This document shows positions 1 through 10,941 of a stretch of DNA of 64,000 nucleotides, piece after piece. This DNA comes from Neonectria sp. B-13. Lineage: Eukaryota > Ascomycota > Sordariomycetes > Hypocreales > Nectriaceae. The translations under genes and the position numbers were made by a program. The notes under the pieces were generated by a model, which was not told the DNA's origin, made no database searches, and saw nothing but the letters and a program-made list of their open reading frames with translations. Positions within the stretch are counted from its first letter, which is position 1. Each line of letters opens with the position of its first letter. Location: assembly GCA_002682825.1 (NCBI GenBank), contig NOKP01000045.1:180957-244956 (forward strand), written 5' to 3'.

Positions 1-201
1 ACGGTTGGGAAGAAGCTTGGTGTCCCGGTCCATTCGAAGTCTATGGAAGAGGCCCAGGCGCACTTTGGCCCGTTTTGCTTTGTTGTCGGCGCTGATAATC
101 TTGTCTCGAGTAAGAAGACTCGGGAACTACTGGGCTGGAACCCTCAGCAATGCACGCTTATTGCAGATCTTCAATATGGGAAATACTTCAAGGGTTATTA
201 G
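1..201 (+). CDS. C-terminal end of an NAD(P)-dependent epimerase/dehydratase-like protein (5' cut by window edge)
   Basis: Frame 1 is open from the first base to a TAG ending at 201 and gives 66 residues. The run VGADNLVSSKKTRELLGWNP and the ending LIADLQYGKYFKGY match the C-terminal tail of fungal NAD-dependent epimerase/dehydratase (extended SDR) proteins, where a 'K-T-R-E-L-L-G-W-x-P' helix is followed by a short tail. The Rossmann fold and active site lie upstream, outside the window, so substrate and reaction cannot be stated. The gene runs toward the serine dehydratase gene and converges with it, leaving about 220 bp between the stops. Family assignment is moderately secure. Confidence 0.6.
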   Translation, partial: TVGKKLGVPVHSKSMEEAQAHFGPFCFVVGADNLVSSKKTRELLGWNPQQCTLIADLQYGKYFKGY

Positions 202-425
202 TTAATGAATACCAGCTAGTTTAAGGGGATCGGTGAGAGTCGGCTGAGGAAGGAGATGTCTGAATACTGGGTTGACCTCACAGTTGATGCACGAGTTTAA
301 GAAAGCAAAATCTGGGTAGCTTCTTCTAATGAGTATGTCTCGAATCCGCCATCTATCCAAGGTTTGCGTCGACTTCATCGCAAAACCAACAAGAAAAACA
401 CATGTTTCCAATCCAGAGCGCCAGT

Positions 426-2630
426 TTAGCAGTCAGGGACGCTGACTGGAATGTACACGTCGACGCTCGTTGCCAGTCCGCTCAGACTTGTCTCCTTGAA
501 CTCATTCCTCATTCCCTTGGCTGTCAAGCGCATGGCCCGGATGGCATCGTCAAGCCTCACCCTCTGAGTGCCAGCCACACTGCTCAAGGCAAGGTTCGCA
601 CTCGAGATGGCCTTGACGGCGCCCAGAGCATTCCGTTCAATACAAGGTGCCTGCACAAGCCCACCGATGGGGTCACACGTCAGCCCGAGGTTGTGCTCGA
701 TGCCGATCTCAGCAGCCTGCTCGATCGTCTCGGGACTCGCGCCCACACAGGCGGCGAAGGCACCGGCCGCCATCGAGCAGGCCACGCCCACCTCGGCCAT
801 GCATCCGCCTTCGGCAGCCGAGATGGTAGCGCCGCGCTTGTACAGCATGCCGATGGCCGCAGCCGTGAGGAGAAACGTGAGGACGTCGCGTTCCGGATCG
901 TCGCTGATGAACTCGATTGTGTACTTGAGCACAGAGGGGATGATGCCGGCAGCGCCGTTGGTCGGAGCCGTGACAATCCGGCCACCCACGGCATTGGTCT
1001 CGTTGACGGCAATGGCGTACACGGACAGGTAGTCCATGGCTGGGAATGCTGTGCGCCGCGACGGCGATGGGGGAATGGGATGATCCAAAGAGCCATGTAT
1101 ACGGGGAGGTTGACGCCTGCGAATGCCGCCAGCCTCCATCGGGTCCAGTGCTGTCGAAGAAGCCGATCCTGCTGCCGGAGACAAGGCCGATATCAGGCTC
1201 TTGCCGCGGTTCCGTTCAGAGTCGGGCGATGATGGGGCATCCTGGGAAGATGAAGGATACATTCCTCTGGTCAATCGTCGATACAATGCCGGCGCTCGTC
1301 GCTTGAGCTTCAGCGATCCCGGCAATGTCGACCCTGGCTCGGCTTGAACGCTCTCCTGGATGCTCGCATCCATCACTTGCCAGATGCGTATCAACTTCTG
1401 GTAGATTTCTGCGTCTGTGTAGCCGTAGCTCTTCTCGTTCTCGTACACCAACTGCGCTATGGTTAGGTTATGCTTGCGACACAACGATAGCAAGCTGGTG
1501 GCGTCTCGGAACGGATAAGGCGGGCGGGGAGAGGAGCTGTTGCCCTTGGAATCCGAGTCGCCATCTGTCGCAGCCAATGCCCCAGGAGCTTCTGTCGTGT
1601 CGTCTCCAAGCAGAGCAGCTGCTTCGTCAGTAGCATCATTATGAGGCTTGACCTCCACGCCCATCTTGCGATCTCCCGCAGCGTCGGCTCGTCGAATCTC
1701 CTTGTAGAACATGTTCTCTGCCAGATCAGCCGGGTGTCCGGCTCCGGCCCCGGCTCCGGCTCCGGCACTTGTTTCTGTTTGCGAGACGCCAAGCTGATCC
1801 GATTGCGAGTCGGGGGATCCCAGCTGAGCCTTGGAGTCGGATGAAGGAGCTGGCGCTATGGAAAGCGCGCCATTGACGACGAAACCACCTCCGACACTAA
1901 ACATGTCGTTGGTGGCCAAGACGTAACCCTCGTCATCGAAGACGGTGAAGCGCATGCCGTTGCTGTGCAGAGGCAGCTTCCGGCCCCATTCCCAAATGAA
2001 GTGACTGTCGTAATCAAACGAGATTTCCTTTCCTTTGCTGCCGTCTGCTGTGAGCCAGCGGCCCAGATTGAGCTTCTTCGTGTCTTTGATCTCGGAAAAG
2101 CGTTGGGGCACGTATGAAGTCTCGACTGTCTCGACATCGGCGCCCTCGAGGCCAAGCAGGAGAGCAGACGGCGTCATGTGGCCCTCGCCCGTCAGCGCGA
2201 GGCTTCCGTAGATGGATACGCGGATCCTGTCGACCTTGTGCAGCAGGTTGGCCTCGACCAGGTCGGCCACGAAGATGTTCCCAGCGCGCATGGGCCCTAC
2301 GGTGTGAGACGAAGAGGGGCCGATGCCAATCGAGAACAGGTCAAAGGTTGAGATGACGGCGTGCTCGTGATCAGCCTCACTGTATGAGCCTGTCTCTGTT
2401 TGTGTGTCCTCCGACTGGGTGTCGTCTTGTAGGCTGATTCTCCGCGTCGCTGTTGTGCTCAATGGCCGAGCTCTTGGCATATTCAACCCAGATGGAATGG
2501 CATGCGATTGAGTCCGGGCATATCGCCAGGTCTTGACCGCTGGAAGGGCCTGGGAATGGAGTCCAGTCCGCCTGGTCGACATCCATCGCTTTGACGTCGA
2601 CAAGCGGTTCAGCATCCCTGTGCGACTCAT
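426..2630 (-). CDS. L-serine dehydratase, iron-sulfur type, probably mitochondrial
   Basis: One uninterrupted frame of 734 aa. The frame opens further upstream, but only from a TTG; the first in-frame ATG is at 2630. The N-terminus is rich in Arg/Ser with no acids ([20 protein letters not shown]), as in a mitochondrial presequence. Residues about 90-250 hold the beta-chain domain ([20 protein letters not shown]). A long Ser/Ala/Asp-rich linker with an (Ala-Gly)n run follows. Residues about 533-734 form the alpha-chain domain ([16 protein letters not shown]). Cys610, Cys652 and Cys663 have the 42- and 11-residue spacing of the three [4Fe-4S] ligands of bacterial Fe-S serine dehydratases, and the protein ends on a Cys, as in the enzymes whose terminal Cys caps the cluster. 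Known reaction: L-serine to pyruvate plus ammonia. Family call is firm; location is inferred. Confidence 0.93.
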   Translation of the reverse strand: MSRTGMLNRLSTSKRWMSTRRTGLHSQALPAVKTWRYARTQSHAIPSGLNMPRARPLSTTATRRISLQDDTQSEDTQTETGSYSEADHEHAVISTFDLFSIGIGPSSSHTVGPMRAGNIFVADLVEANLLHKVDRIRVSIYGSLALTGEGHMTPSALLLGLEGADVETVETSYVPQRFSEIKDTKKLNLGRWLTADGSKGKEISFDYDSHFIWEWGRKLPLHSNGMRFTVFDDEGYVLATNDMFSVGGGFVVNGALSIAPAPSSDSKAQLGSPDSQSDQLGVSQTETSAGAGAGAGAGHPADLAENMFYKEIRRADAAGDRKMGVEVKPHNDATDEAAALLGDDTTEAPGALAATDGDSDSKGNSSSPRPPYPFRDATSLLSLCRKHNLTIAQLVYENEKSYGYTDAEIYQKLIRIWQVMDASIQESVQAEPGSTLPGSLKLKRRAPALYRRLTRGMYPSSSQDAPSSPDSERNRGKSLISALSPAAGSASSTALDPMEAGGIRRRQPPRIHGSLDHPIPPSPSRRTAFPAMDYLSVYAIAVNETNAVGGRIVTAPTNGAAGIIPSVLKYTIEFISDDPERDVLTFLLTAAAIGMLYKRGATISAAEGGCMAEVGVACSMAAGAFAACVGASPETIEQAAEIGIEHNLGLTCDPIGGLVQAPCIERNALGAVKAISSANLALSSVAGTQRVRLDDAIRAMRLTAKGMRNEFKETSLSGLATSVDVYIPVSVPDC

Positions 2631-3060
2631 TGTTGAAGCGGTCGACAAGATTGGACGCGCTGGTGAAAATGGCAACGACAATGCTCATGCGACGTCGATG
2701 CTGATCTTGGTAATAAATCTTTCGGTGAATGTTCGCCTTCTCGGGAGACGCGTCCGAGGCCGACGGTGAAGATCGCCGCCTCTCCGGGGAACAGGGCCGT
2801 GAGTCTCCGTGTGGGTTACGTGGCCGGGAATTTCCAACAACAAGGCAATCATTGGCTACACCGTGATTGTGGGTAAGACTTACTGCCGTGCTACGCTGAA
2901 TACGGTTAATCTAAGTTTTTCTTACTGTACGAATAGTAGGTAATCTCTCACAAAGGTCGCGGTGCCCCGCTTCCTCATGCCACTATTTACGCACCTTATC
3001 ATCTCGATATTCTTTAGCTCTATCTGCTAGATTCTCCTTCCACATAACCAAATCAAACCG
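2631..3060. other. Intergenic region, divergent promoter space
   Basis: No coding frame, RNA gene or repeat is visible. It separates the divergently read serine dehydratase and serpin genes and must hold both promoters. The last 60 bases before the serpin ATG are C/A-rich (ccacataaccaaatcaaacc), a usual fungal leader. Confidence 0.5.
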
Positions 3061-4164
3061 ATGGAAATGTCAGGCATAGCTCACACAACCCGTGTTCTCG
3101 GCTGGGATATGCTGGAAAGACTCTGCATCCAAAGCGCGTCAACCAGAGGCATCTGCATCTCTCCACTTTCGATTGCGACAGCATTGGCAATGCTAGCGGG
3201 TGCGGTCAGCGTCGATCGAAGGCACGAGTTTTGCCAGAGAATGGGCGTCAATAGTCTGTCAGAGCTCTCAGATGCTTTCCAAGTCCTCGATGGCGTTTTC
3301 GCCAACAAAGGCCAGGACCAGTTGGTGACAATGGCAAATGCTGCCTTTTCCGACAGCGACGTCGAGTTTCGCCCTGCCTACACCCAGTTCCTCAACTCCT
3401 TCGGCGTTCATGCCGCCAAGTTCCCCAGCTTGCAAGAGGCGGCTGGGGAAATAAACAGCTGGGTCGCTGACAACACGCGAGGTTTGATTAGGGACCTGGT
3501 CTCACGCCAAGTTTTAAAGGAAGCTCATGTAGCGCTTGTCAATGCGCTGGCTTTCAAGGGAAGTTGGAAGACCAAGTTCGACCGGAACCTCACTGAAAAG
3601 AACACTCCATTTTTTGTGGCCGCATCGGAAGAACGGAAGGTAGACATGATGTTCTGCTATAAGAGGAATATCGCCATGGTAAAGGGACCTGGCTACAGGG
3701 CCGTCCGACTCCCATATGCAGCTGCTTCGCCATCTACCAGCATGGCTCTTGTGGCATACTTACCCGACCGAGGGATATCGCTAGACCAACTCGTACAAAA
3801 CATGGACCGCAGCCAGCCGACCTTGCCGTTCCGTGCCAAAAAGTACGACAAGTTTGGCTTTCCAAAGTTCAACCTTGAAAGCAACCTCTCGGTCCTACCC
3901 ATGCTCCAAGAGCTCGGGTTTCCAGTAGCGGGCCAATTTCCAGAGATGGCACCGGGAGGAAACGAAGTCCAGGCGTGCATCCACAGAGCTGTCATCAAGC
4001 TTGACGAGAAAGGCACCGAGGCTGCTGCGGCCACGGCCATCCTCATGACGAGGAGCAGGGTGCCAATTTCCGAGGTATTGGTCTTTGATCGGCCGTTTGC
4101 GTTTTCTATATGCTTAGATGAGACCGATGTAGTAGTCTTCACAGGGCTATTCTTTGGAAAGTAG
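3061..4164 (+). CDS. Serpin (serine/cysteine protease inhibitor family), probably intracellular
   Basis: Intronless, 367 aa, the normal serpin length (350-400). There is no signal peptide, so a nucleo-cytoplasmic inhibitor is likely. Family marks in order: ICISPLSIATALAMLAGAV (helix B), EINSWVADNTRGLIRDLV (helix F), ALVNALAFKGSWKTKFD (strand 3A), HRAVIKLDEKGTEAAAATA (breach plus hinge) and VFDRPFAFSICLDE with a terminal VVFTGLFFGK (strands 4B/5B). The hinge, E316-K-G-T-E-A-A-A-A-T-A, keeps the small residues that inhibitory serpins need to insert the reactive loop. The scissile bond probably lies in the following T-R-S-R stretch, which would suit a trypsin-like or similar target; this is inference. 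Serpins are sparse in filamentous ascomycetes. The target protease is unknown. Confidence 0.93.
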   Translation: MEMSGIAHTTRVLGWDMLERLCIQSASTRGICISPLSIATALAMLAGAVSVDRRHEFCQRMGVNSLSELSDAFQVLDGVFANKGQDQLVTMANAAFSDSDVEFRPAYTQFLNSFGVHAAKFPSLQEAAGEINSWVADNTRGLIRDLVSRQVLKEAHVALVNALAFKGSWKTKFDRNLTEKNTPFFVAASEERKVDMMFCYKRNIAMVKGPGYRAVRLPYAAASPSTSMALVAYLPDRGISLDQLVQNMDRSQPTLPFRAKKYDKFGFPKFNLESNLSVLPMLQELGFPVAGQFPEMAPGGNEVQACIHRAVIKLDEKGTEAAAATAILMTRSRVPISEVLVFDRPFAFSICLDETDVVVFTGLFFGK

Positions 4165-4358
4165 CTATGGTGTGGGTAGGAATTAAATTAAATGACCAAG
4201 GCCTCTATTCTAGTCTATATGAAGAGACACTTAGTATCCTAATCTACGTAATTATACACTCTGTACTTTAGACGTACGCTATATTCTTGGTTACACTTAA
4301 CTATTACAGTTGGCATACTACCTCTAACGACTCAGGCAGTGATGGGGAAACCCGATAG
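4165..4358. other. AT-rich spacer after the serpin
   Basis: AT-rich sequence with nothing recognisable apart from the serpin 3' end. Confidence 0.4.
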
Positions 4359-4553
4359 TTCTCTTTAACCCGTGCGAAATCGGGACAGTTTGCCTACTTC
4401 TCCTGGTTGCAAGTCAACTCGTTACCGGAAACTGGTGCGCCATTGACCCCGCGCTACGATCCAGTCAATCTCACCCGCCTTTACAATCCGGATCTCAAAC
4501 AGCCGATTGAGATAAAGGAAAACGAGCTTCTCATCAACCAAGGCGCCATCTAA
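4359..4553 (+). pseudogene. Short coding relic, unidentified protein C-terminus
   Basis: A 64-codon frame between two stops, with no ATG, reads like real protein: FAYFSWLQVNSLPETGAPLT, then a stretch rich in P, Y, D and N, ending ENELLINQGAI. Codon use is balanced and GC content is above the flanks. It looks like the 3' end of a dead gene. I do not recognise the family, and no plausible upstream exon is visible. Confidence 0.3.
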
Positions 4554-5110
4554 GTTGAGGGGTACAGGGGATTCAGTAGTTAATTGGTTGGAGGATCAGG
4601 GCCATAATACACGCAAATTCAGGTAGATCAACATCAAGTATCTTAGAGTGAGGTTTCCCTTTCCTACGTGTAATTTGGGTACTACTGGGTATTGGCATTG
4701 CTGAGGTGGTGGTTTGTGATTGTGCTAAAGTTAACATATTCAGCGCGTAACGTGTCTGCGGGGTTGCCTAGTAAACACTCTGCGATGGAGCCCTCAATCT
4801 CATCTCTATCCCTCCTCCAAGCCCCTCTGGAGCAACCAGCTTTTGACTCCGCGGTTGGGTCTGGACCGAATGCATCTCCCACCATCAAAGCAGCTGGAGC
4901 TATGACAGTGGGGTGGGAACCAAATCAGGACACTAACGCCTGCGGAACGTTATATTCCGCAACTGGATTCAGCTTAGGATACATCGGAACCCCCAACCCT
5001 GCTAAACCATGCAAAAGTGAAAGCTAGACCAGGATGCAAAGACGGAAGCTATCCCTTAGTTCTTGTTCCCGGTACCTCTTAGTAACGGTGATCTGGAGAT
5101 ATCTGGAGAA

Positions 5111-5359
5111 TCAGTGGTCGCGTGTGCCGATCTCCACGTAAGCAGGGGTTTGGATTACGAGGGCACCACCCATGTCGATATCGGCACGAGTAGATGGAGG
5201 CCTGAACATGTGAACCTCGTCTGATTCTCCGGCATGATACGAAAATTCAAGTGGATTGTTGACACCGTCGGTCGGAACAGAACCTCCCGCTTCTTTAGTC
5301 CTCAGAGAAGAACGTTCTTTCCATAGGGCAAGTATCCTTGATTCCCATTGTCTCTGAAT
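5111..5359 (-). pseudogene. Short coding relic, unidentified protein C-terminus
   Basis: On the minus strand an 82-codon frame without a start ends at a TGA (5111-5113). Its second half reads like conserved protein: NNPLEFSYHAGESDEVHMFR, then RADIDMGGALVIQTPAYVEI. The frame is closed upstream by a TGA, and the rest of the gene is not visible. I could not name the family. It may or may not be related to the relic at 4359-4553. The sequence from 4554 to 5110 holds no convincing gene. Confidence 0.35.
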
Positions 5360-5534
5360 TCAGCCTTGTGTACTTAAAGAGCTTCTGTCACTCTGGATTT
5401 CCAGACTCTACCCTCAACTTCTGTATCCTTCTACCAATTACCCCCAATATTTCACACATCATGTGTTAAGCTCTGCAAATTCGTCTTTATCTATTGTCAC
5501 AATATTAAAGAGCCAACCCCGTGTATTATGTGCA

Positions 5535-7333
5535 ATGGCAGACAAGTTGAAGACTCACAGCCATGATGACGGAGATGAGGTATGGCCACGTTGAATGCAT
5601 TGCCTCTCTGTTCTCATATCTCTCAATAGCTAATTGTGAACAATTAGAGGCGCGTCCAGACCAAGGTCATCGGCGGCCATGCGGCATTTGAGCAAGCCAT
5701 GATACAGGATCCCCCCTACGCTTGGACCAGGGCTCAAATCTTCGTATATGGCTTTTCTCTCGTCGGATTCTTCTGTAGCACTATGAACGGTTATGACAGC
5801 TCACTTATTAATAACCTGCTTCAGAATCCCTGGTTTAGGGAGAAGTATAGTGTCGACAATGATGGCGTTTGGGCCGGCATTATATCATCCATGTACCAAA
5901 TTGGTGGTGTTGTGGCCCTTCCCGTAGTCGGTCCAATTATTGACGGATTTGGTCGTCGTTGGGGAATGTTGATCGGCGCTGGTGTTGTTGTTATTGGAAC
6001 AATTATTCAAGGCTTCTCTGAGGGTGCTGGGCAGTTCATGGGGGGCCGATTCCTACTTGGTTTTGGTGTACCTATCGCAGCGTCCGCAGGCCCCATGTAC
6101 GTCATTGAGATCAATCATCCTGCATACCGCGGTCGTGTTGGTGGTAGGTCTGTAAGTCTCAAATATTTCCTGTGGTGCTAATGTGGATGGCAGCTATGTA
6201 CAACACTCTGTGGTTTTCTGGCGCCATCATCGCTGCCGGTGCCGCTCGAGGCGGTCTAAACACTGGAGGAGATTACTCCTGGAGACTCATTACCTGGCTA
6301 CAGGCTCTTTTTCCTGGTCTTATCATCCTCTTGAGCCTAAGTATCCCCGAGTCGCCGCGATGGCTCTATGTCCATAATAAGAAGGACGTTGCAAAGGCCA
6401 TACTAACGAAATACCATGGCAATGGGAATCCAGAATCGCCTTGGGTTACCCTCCAGCTTTCTGAATACGAAGAGCTCCTCAACCAGGATGGTGCTGATAA
6501 GCGCTGGTGGGACTATCGTGCACTATTCAGGGACCGCGCTGCCGTCTACCGCTTAAGCTGCAACCTGATGGTGTCGATCTTCGGCCAATGGGCTGGAAAC
6601 GCGGTTTTATCATACTTCCTCAGCTCTGTCCTGGACACTGCTGGCTATACGGGGACCATTGCGCAAGCTAACATCACACTGCTGAACAATTGTCAGCAGT
6701 TTGCTTTCGCCATCTTTGGCGCCTGCCTGGTTGACAGGGCTGGTCGCCGCCCCTTATTGGTCTTCTCTTTTGCCGCCTGCACCGTCGTCTGGTTCGGAAT
6801 GACCATCTCCTCTTCTCAATTCGCTAGGTCGTATGTTGGCGACGATGCAAATGGGGATCCGATATATACGAACCAGACTGCGTCAAAAGCTTCTCTAGCG
6901 ATGATTTTTATCTTCGGCGCCGTCTTCTCCTTTGGAATCACTCCCCTGCAGGCACTCTACCCAGTCGAGGTCCTATCTTTCGAGATGCGAGCTAAAGGCA
7001 TGGCCTTTTCCAACTTGGCTGTCAATGTTTCCGGGCTCCTGAACCAGTTTGCCTGGCCTGTTTCTATGGACCGAATTGGCTGGAAGACGTACATCATCTT
7101 CACTGTATGGGATGCCATCCAGTTCTTTGTTGTCTACGTCTTCATCCCTGAGACCAAAGGCCGCACTGTAAGTTCCGACCCGATGCAAATACCATGGGAG
7201 TGGCCTAACTTGTACCTAGTTGGAAGAGCTTGATGAGATCTTCACGGCCAAAAGTCCAGTTAAGATGTCTACCCAGAAAAGAACACTCACGGTTGACACT
7301 TCTGGCGGGGTAGTCAAGGTGGAGAAGGTCTAA
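5535..7333 (+). CDS. MFS sugar transporter (quinate/lactose-permease-like)
   Basis: Four exons: 5535-5579, 5648-6143, 6194-7167 and 7220-7333. Introns are 68, 50 and 52 nt, all GT-AG, and frames join to 542 aa. The ATG at 5535 starts MADKLKTHSHDDGDE; the longest uninterrupted frame starts later only because of intron 1. Sugar-porter marks: GFFCSTMNGYDSSLINNLL (TM1), DGFGRRWG (loop 2-3), PAYRGRVGAMYNTLW across the second splice, PESPRWLYVHNKK (end of TM6), DRAGRRPLL (loop 8-9) and FIPETKGRTLEELDEIF across the last splice. Twelve membrane spans fit the hydrophobic pattern. It is a plasma-membrane proton-coupled uptake carrier by family; the substrate cannot be read from sequence. A Zn2Cys6 regulator follows on the same strand and is a candidate controller. 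Confidence 0.92.
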
Positions 7334-8428
7334 GGCACCGCCAGGACGATTTCTTTGCGACGCGTTCAGGACCCAAACGTGTGGTAAGAGGAACCGGTGA
7401 GGATGAGGTAAATTGGAGTGGCATTTCCCCTACCCTGCAAGTTAGCATGCTACAATTTTCTTCGTACAGAGCGAGTCATGACCGGAAACTGACGCCCCTA
7501 CGTTTCATGTGACGCGGATGATGACGCACAGTGTAGGTTAGTGGGCCTGCGGAAATTCTTCCGTTCTACTTATTTTCTAAGAAAGGCGCATTCACTCAAA
7601 CATGTTTGTATGTTCCTGTGACATGAAAGCCCGTGCTGCCATCAGACCATGCACCTTGAATTGAGGATCTGAAACACGATTCTAAAGATGACAATTGAAT
7701 AAGCTGTAACATCCACTGTACCACAACCATCCATGCCGGCCAACTCCATCGCACTTGCAGGAGCGGAACGCTCGGTGAGTAAAGTCTCGGTGACTACCGC
7801 GCGAACTCAGGGGTTGGAGCGGAGAACATCCGATCCGTACTGGGTATTACCGGACAGCGGAACAGCCCCTTGCCAGGGGGCAGGGATATGGCATGTGTAG
7901 CGCCAGGCCTGAAATGGCCACGGAAGATATCACTCCGTGATACGAATGCGGCAATGAGGCTTAGTTTTCACTTTTGTACGATCGACTGCGGACGGGTTCG
8001 GCTGAGCGGCGGACAGAGTGCACAGATCATCTGCAAGGGAGCCGGAACTAGTGATTCTTGGTTCTTTTGACATTCTATTTGACTTTTAACCCAGAAGCGA
8101 TCCCCAGATACCCATGTTCTTGTGGTCTGAACGAGTAGATGATAGGCTTCGAGGGCACACCCCAGCATAACACTGCGCACGCATCAGGGTGACGGTATTT
8201 ACCCCAGACCCACTCCCCTGTTATACACTCTCCTGTGCAATTCCGTCTTGAGTTTCTGCTATTGCGGTCTGGTCATAATAAATCCCAATACCTTTCTTTC
8301 AGGGCACATTCAACCAATACTTGACTTCCTTATCATTCAACTTTCTCCCGTCCAATCCAAGTCGGACCCCGCTTATAGATCAGTTACCCGAGCAGGAAGC
8401 AGCGGAACACATTTCCTACCGACGAGCA
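7334..8428. other. Intergenic region between transporter and regulator
   Basis: About 1.1 kb without a convincing gene on either strand; the short open frames have no family features. It should hold the transporter terminator and the regulator promoter. Confidence 0.45.
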
Positions 8429-10768
8429 ATGTTCTATCAATGTAGGTGGGCCCACTGAGTCTGCCTTCTCTCACATGCAACTCTCTAGCCTGACTCCATA
8501 TTTAAAGTCCAGGGCGTTCAAGAGGGCGACCACTCGCCTCAGTCTCCGGTCGACAAGAACCTGAGCGCTAAACCAACCAAAGGCCTCCATGCTTGCGTTG
8601 AGTGCCAGCGCCGCAAGATTCGCTGTGATGGCACCGAGCCTTGTCGTCAATGTCTTTCTAGTCGTTCCCAAAAGCGTTGTATCTACGATCAGCATCGCCA
8701 GCGACTTCTTCCTTCGAAAAAGTCAGTATCCATGCCCATAGGTCCCATTTCGGCCCGCTCTAGGGTATCCCCGTCCACTACTGATGGCTCCCAGGATACT
8801 CGAAGGTTTATCGCAGCGTCTTGAGGAGTGTCGCGCAGTTTTGAGGCGTCTCTATCCCGACCACGATATCAAATCTCTCCTCCCTCTATCACGACAGCAA
8901 CTTCGCAACCTCCTAGAGCAACCAGTAGTGGATACTGATGATTATATGCCATCTCCATCCTTTACTACGCCCGAAAACCCGCCCACCCTCGAGCAGATGC
9001 CTACGGAGGATTCAGAGTGGGACGAAGAGCGGCGGGATCGAGATCCTATTCCTGCAGAGGCCGATGATGTCAATGCGCTTTCGCTTGTCATGGACAGACA
9101 AGCCTCATATCTCGGGGCCTCCTCAATTAGGGCTGCTTTCATGGTTATGCTGAAGGTGCAACCTCAACTCCGAGTAGCGCTGACCTCGCCTCCGAGGAGT
9201 GATATTGAAAAGACAACTGCTGGTCCAGTTTTCTGCCACGCCATCAAATCTGCAAAGGAGAGCTCGCCTATCCCTTGGACTTGGAAGGGCCAGATATTTG
9301 TTGATGCTTATTTCAAGCGGATTCATATCCTTACTCCAATGCTTGACGAAGTTGCATTTCGTGCAGACTATCTCAATGGCCAAAGAAACGATGCGCCTTG
9401 GCTCTCCTTGCTTAACGTGGTCCTCGCAATGGGAACTATCGCGGCTACAAAGTCGAGCAACTTGAGCCATGTCAAGTACTACAATCAAGCTATAGAGCAC
9501 CTACATCTTAGTGCCTTCGGAAGTAGCCACATCGAGACTGTTCAAGCCTTAGCTCTTCTTGGTGGCTACTACCTCCACTATATCAACCGGCCAAATATGG
9601 CCAATGCTATCATAGGAGCCACAATAAGGATGGCAAGCGCACTTGGGTTACACCGGGAGTCCCTCACACAACCACGCAACGACATCGCGGCAGCTGAAAC
9701 ACGGCGACGAACATGGTGGTCCTTATTCTGTCTTGATACCTGGGCCACCAATACTATGGGCCGTCCATCCTTTGGGCGATGGGGTCCCGCAATTAACATT
9801 CAGCCACCAAATATAAGCATTAACCAGGTAATCCTCTGGAACTTTCGGAACCTTCTTTGACTGTTCGGCATTCTAACTTGGATTAGGATGGACACGACTC
9901 AGCACAACGCGCGGGAATCATGCCACTTCTTGAGAACATCAAGTTCTGCAAGATCGCTACCCAAATCCAGGATATGCTCGCAGTTTCTCCTCTCCTCAAA
10001 AGGGAAGATCGCAGCTATCTAGATGGCTTACTGGTTGATTGGCATAACAGCCTTCCCTGGCTACTCCAATCCACAGATGCTTGCGCGGAGTCACTCACTC
10101 TCTCGCGATGTATTATGAATTGGCGATACTGGAATCTCCGCATATTACTCTACCGTCCTACACTCCTCACCCTGGCTAGTAATAGTAAGAACTTGGCTAT
10201 GACTGAGCAGGATATCACTGCTATAGAAACATGCCAAGAGCTTGCTAAGAAGACAATTGAAGATGTAGCAAAGGAGTGGATGCGCCACCAGATGTCTGGG
10301 TGGAATGCTGTGTGGTTCCTATACCAGGCTGCCATGATACCGCTACTTCACATCTTATGGCAACCAAAAAGTTCATCCCTCCCCGATTGGCAGAACCAGA
10401 TTGAAACAATTCTGACACTTTTTGACAATATGGAGGATTGGTCGCTGACAGCACGACGCAGTCGAGATGTTGTCCGTCGAATATACGAGGCAAGCTGCCA
10501 ATTTTCTGGTCAAGACGATGGCTCTTCGCGAGATGGGAAGAGTGACCAGGATCAACTTGAGAATGAGAGTCATGTCTCTCCTATTGGGTTCGAGATGAAT
10601 GATGAAGTGAGCATGCTCGATCAAGACTGGCTGTGGGACGTCGATGGGCTATTCTGGGAACAGCAAACCTCATTCCTCGTCGAGGAGAACATTTTTGGGA
10701 TTGAAAACGATGTGGTGACAGTAGACCACGTTTCTCTACATGTGGATGGGGCATCTTCCGGTCTGTAA
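8429..10768 (+). CDS. Zn2Cys6 transcription factor with fungal-specific regulatory domain
   Basis: Proposed exons: 8429-8441, 8508-8721, 8795-9827 and 9887-10768; introns of 66, 73 and 59 nt; 713 aa. The zinc cluster is ACVECQRRKIRCDGTEPC followed by RQC and a last Cys 9 residues on: C-x2-C-x6-C-x5-C-x2-C-x8-C. It follows a short acidic/basic leader. The tiny first exon (MFYQ) is the least certain part; it is supported by a GTAGGT donor, a CTGAC branch-like site and phase. The middle homology domain shows AYFKRIHILTPMLDE and RRRTWWSLFCLDTWATNTMG, typical of the Fungal_trans domain. It is a nuclear DNA-binding activator or repressor by family. It lies 1.1 kb downstream of the MFS transporter on the same strand, which suggests regulation of sugar or aromatic-acid use; that is inference. 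Confidence 0.88.
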
Positions 10769-10941
10769 ATTATATGATGCACCTGATTTTGATGTTATTG
10801 CTATACAATTGGACTATGTCAACTGTACAGTGCGCCTCTAATGGATTCTTCTAATCCTTTTGGCCCAGCATCACATATAAATTGGGCATCTGCGTCGGTA
10901 AGGGAGATACATCTTTTCGCATTCAACCTTTCATTGTTTCT

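Noticed and set aside
1046..1140. Possible in-frame 54-base intron in the serine dehydratase (GTATAC...ACAG)
   Set aside because: No branch site, frame continues without a break, and the residues encoded ([18 protein letters not shown]) fit the known linker before the alpha domain.
402..1232. 276-codon open frame on the plus strand
   Set aside because: Antisense shadow of the serine dehydratase alpha domain; no family features and the opposite strand is clearly coding.
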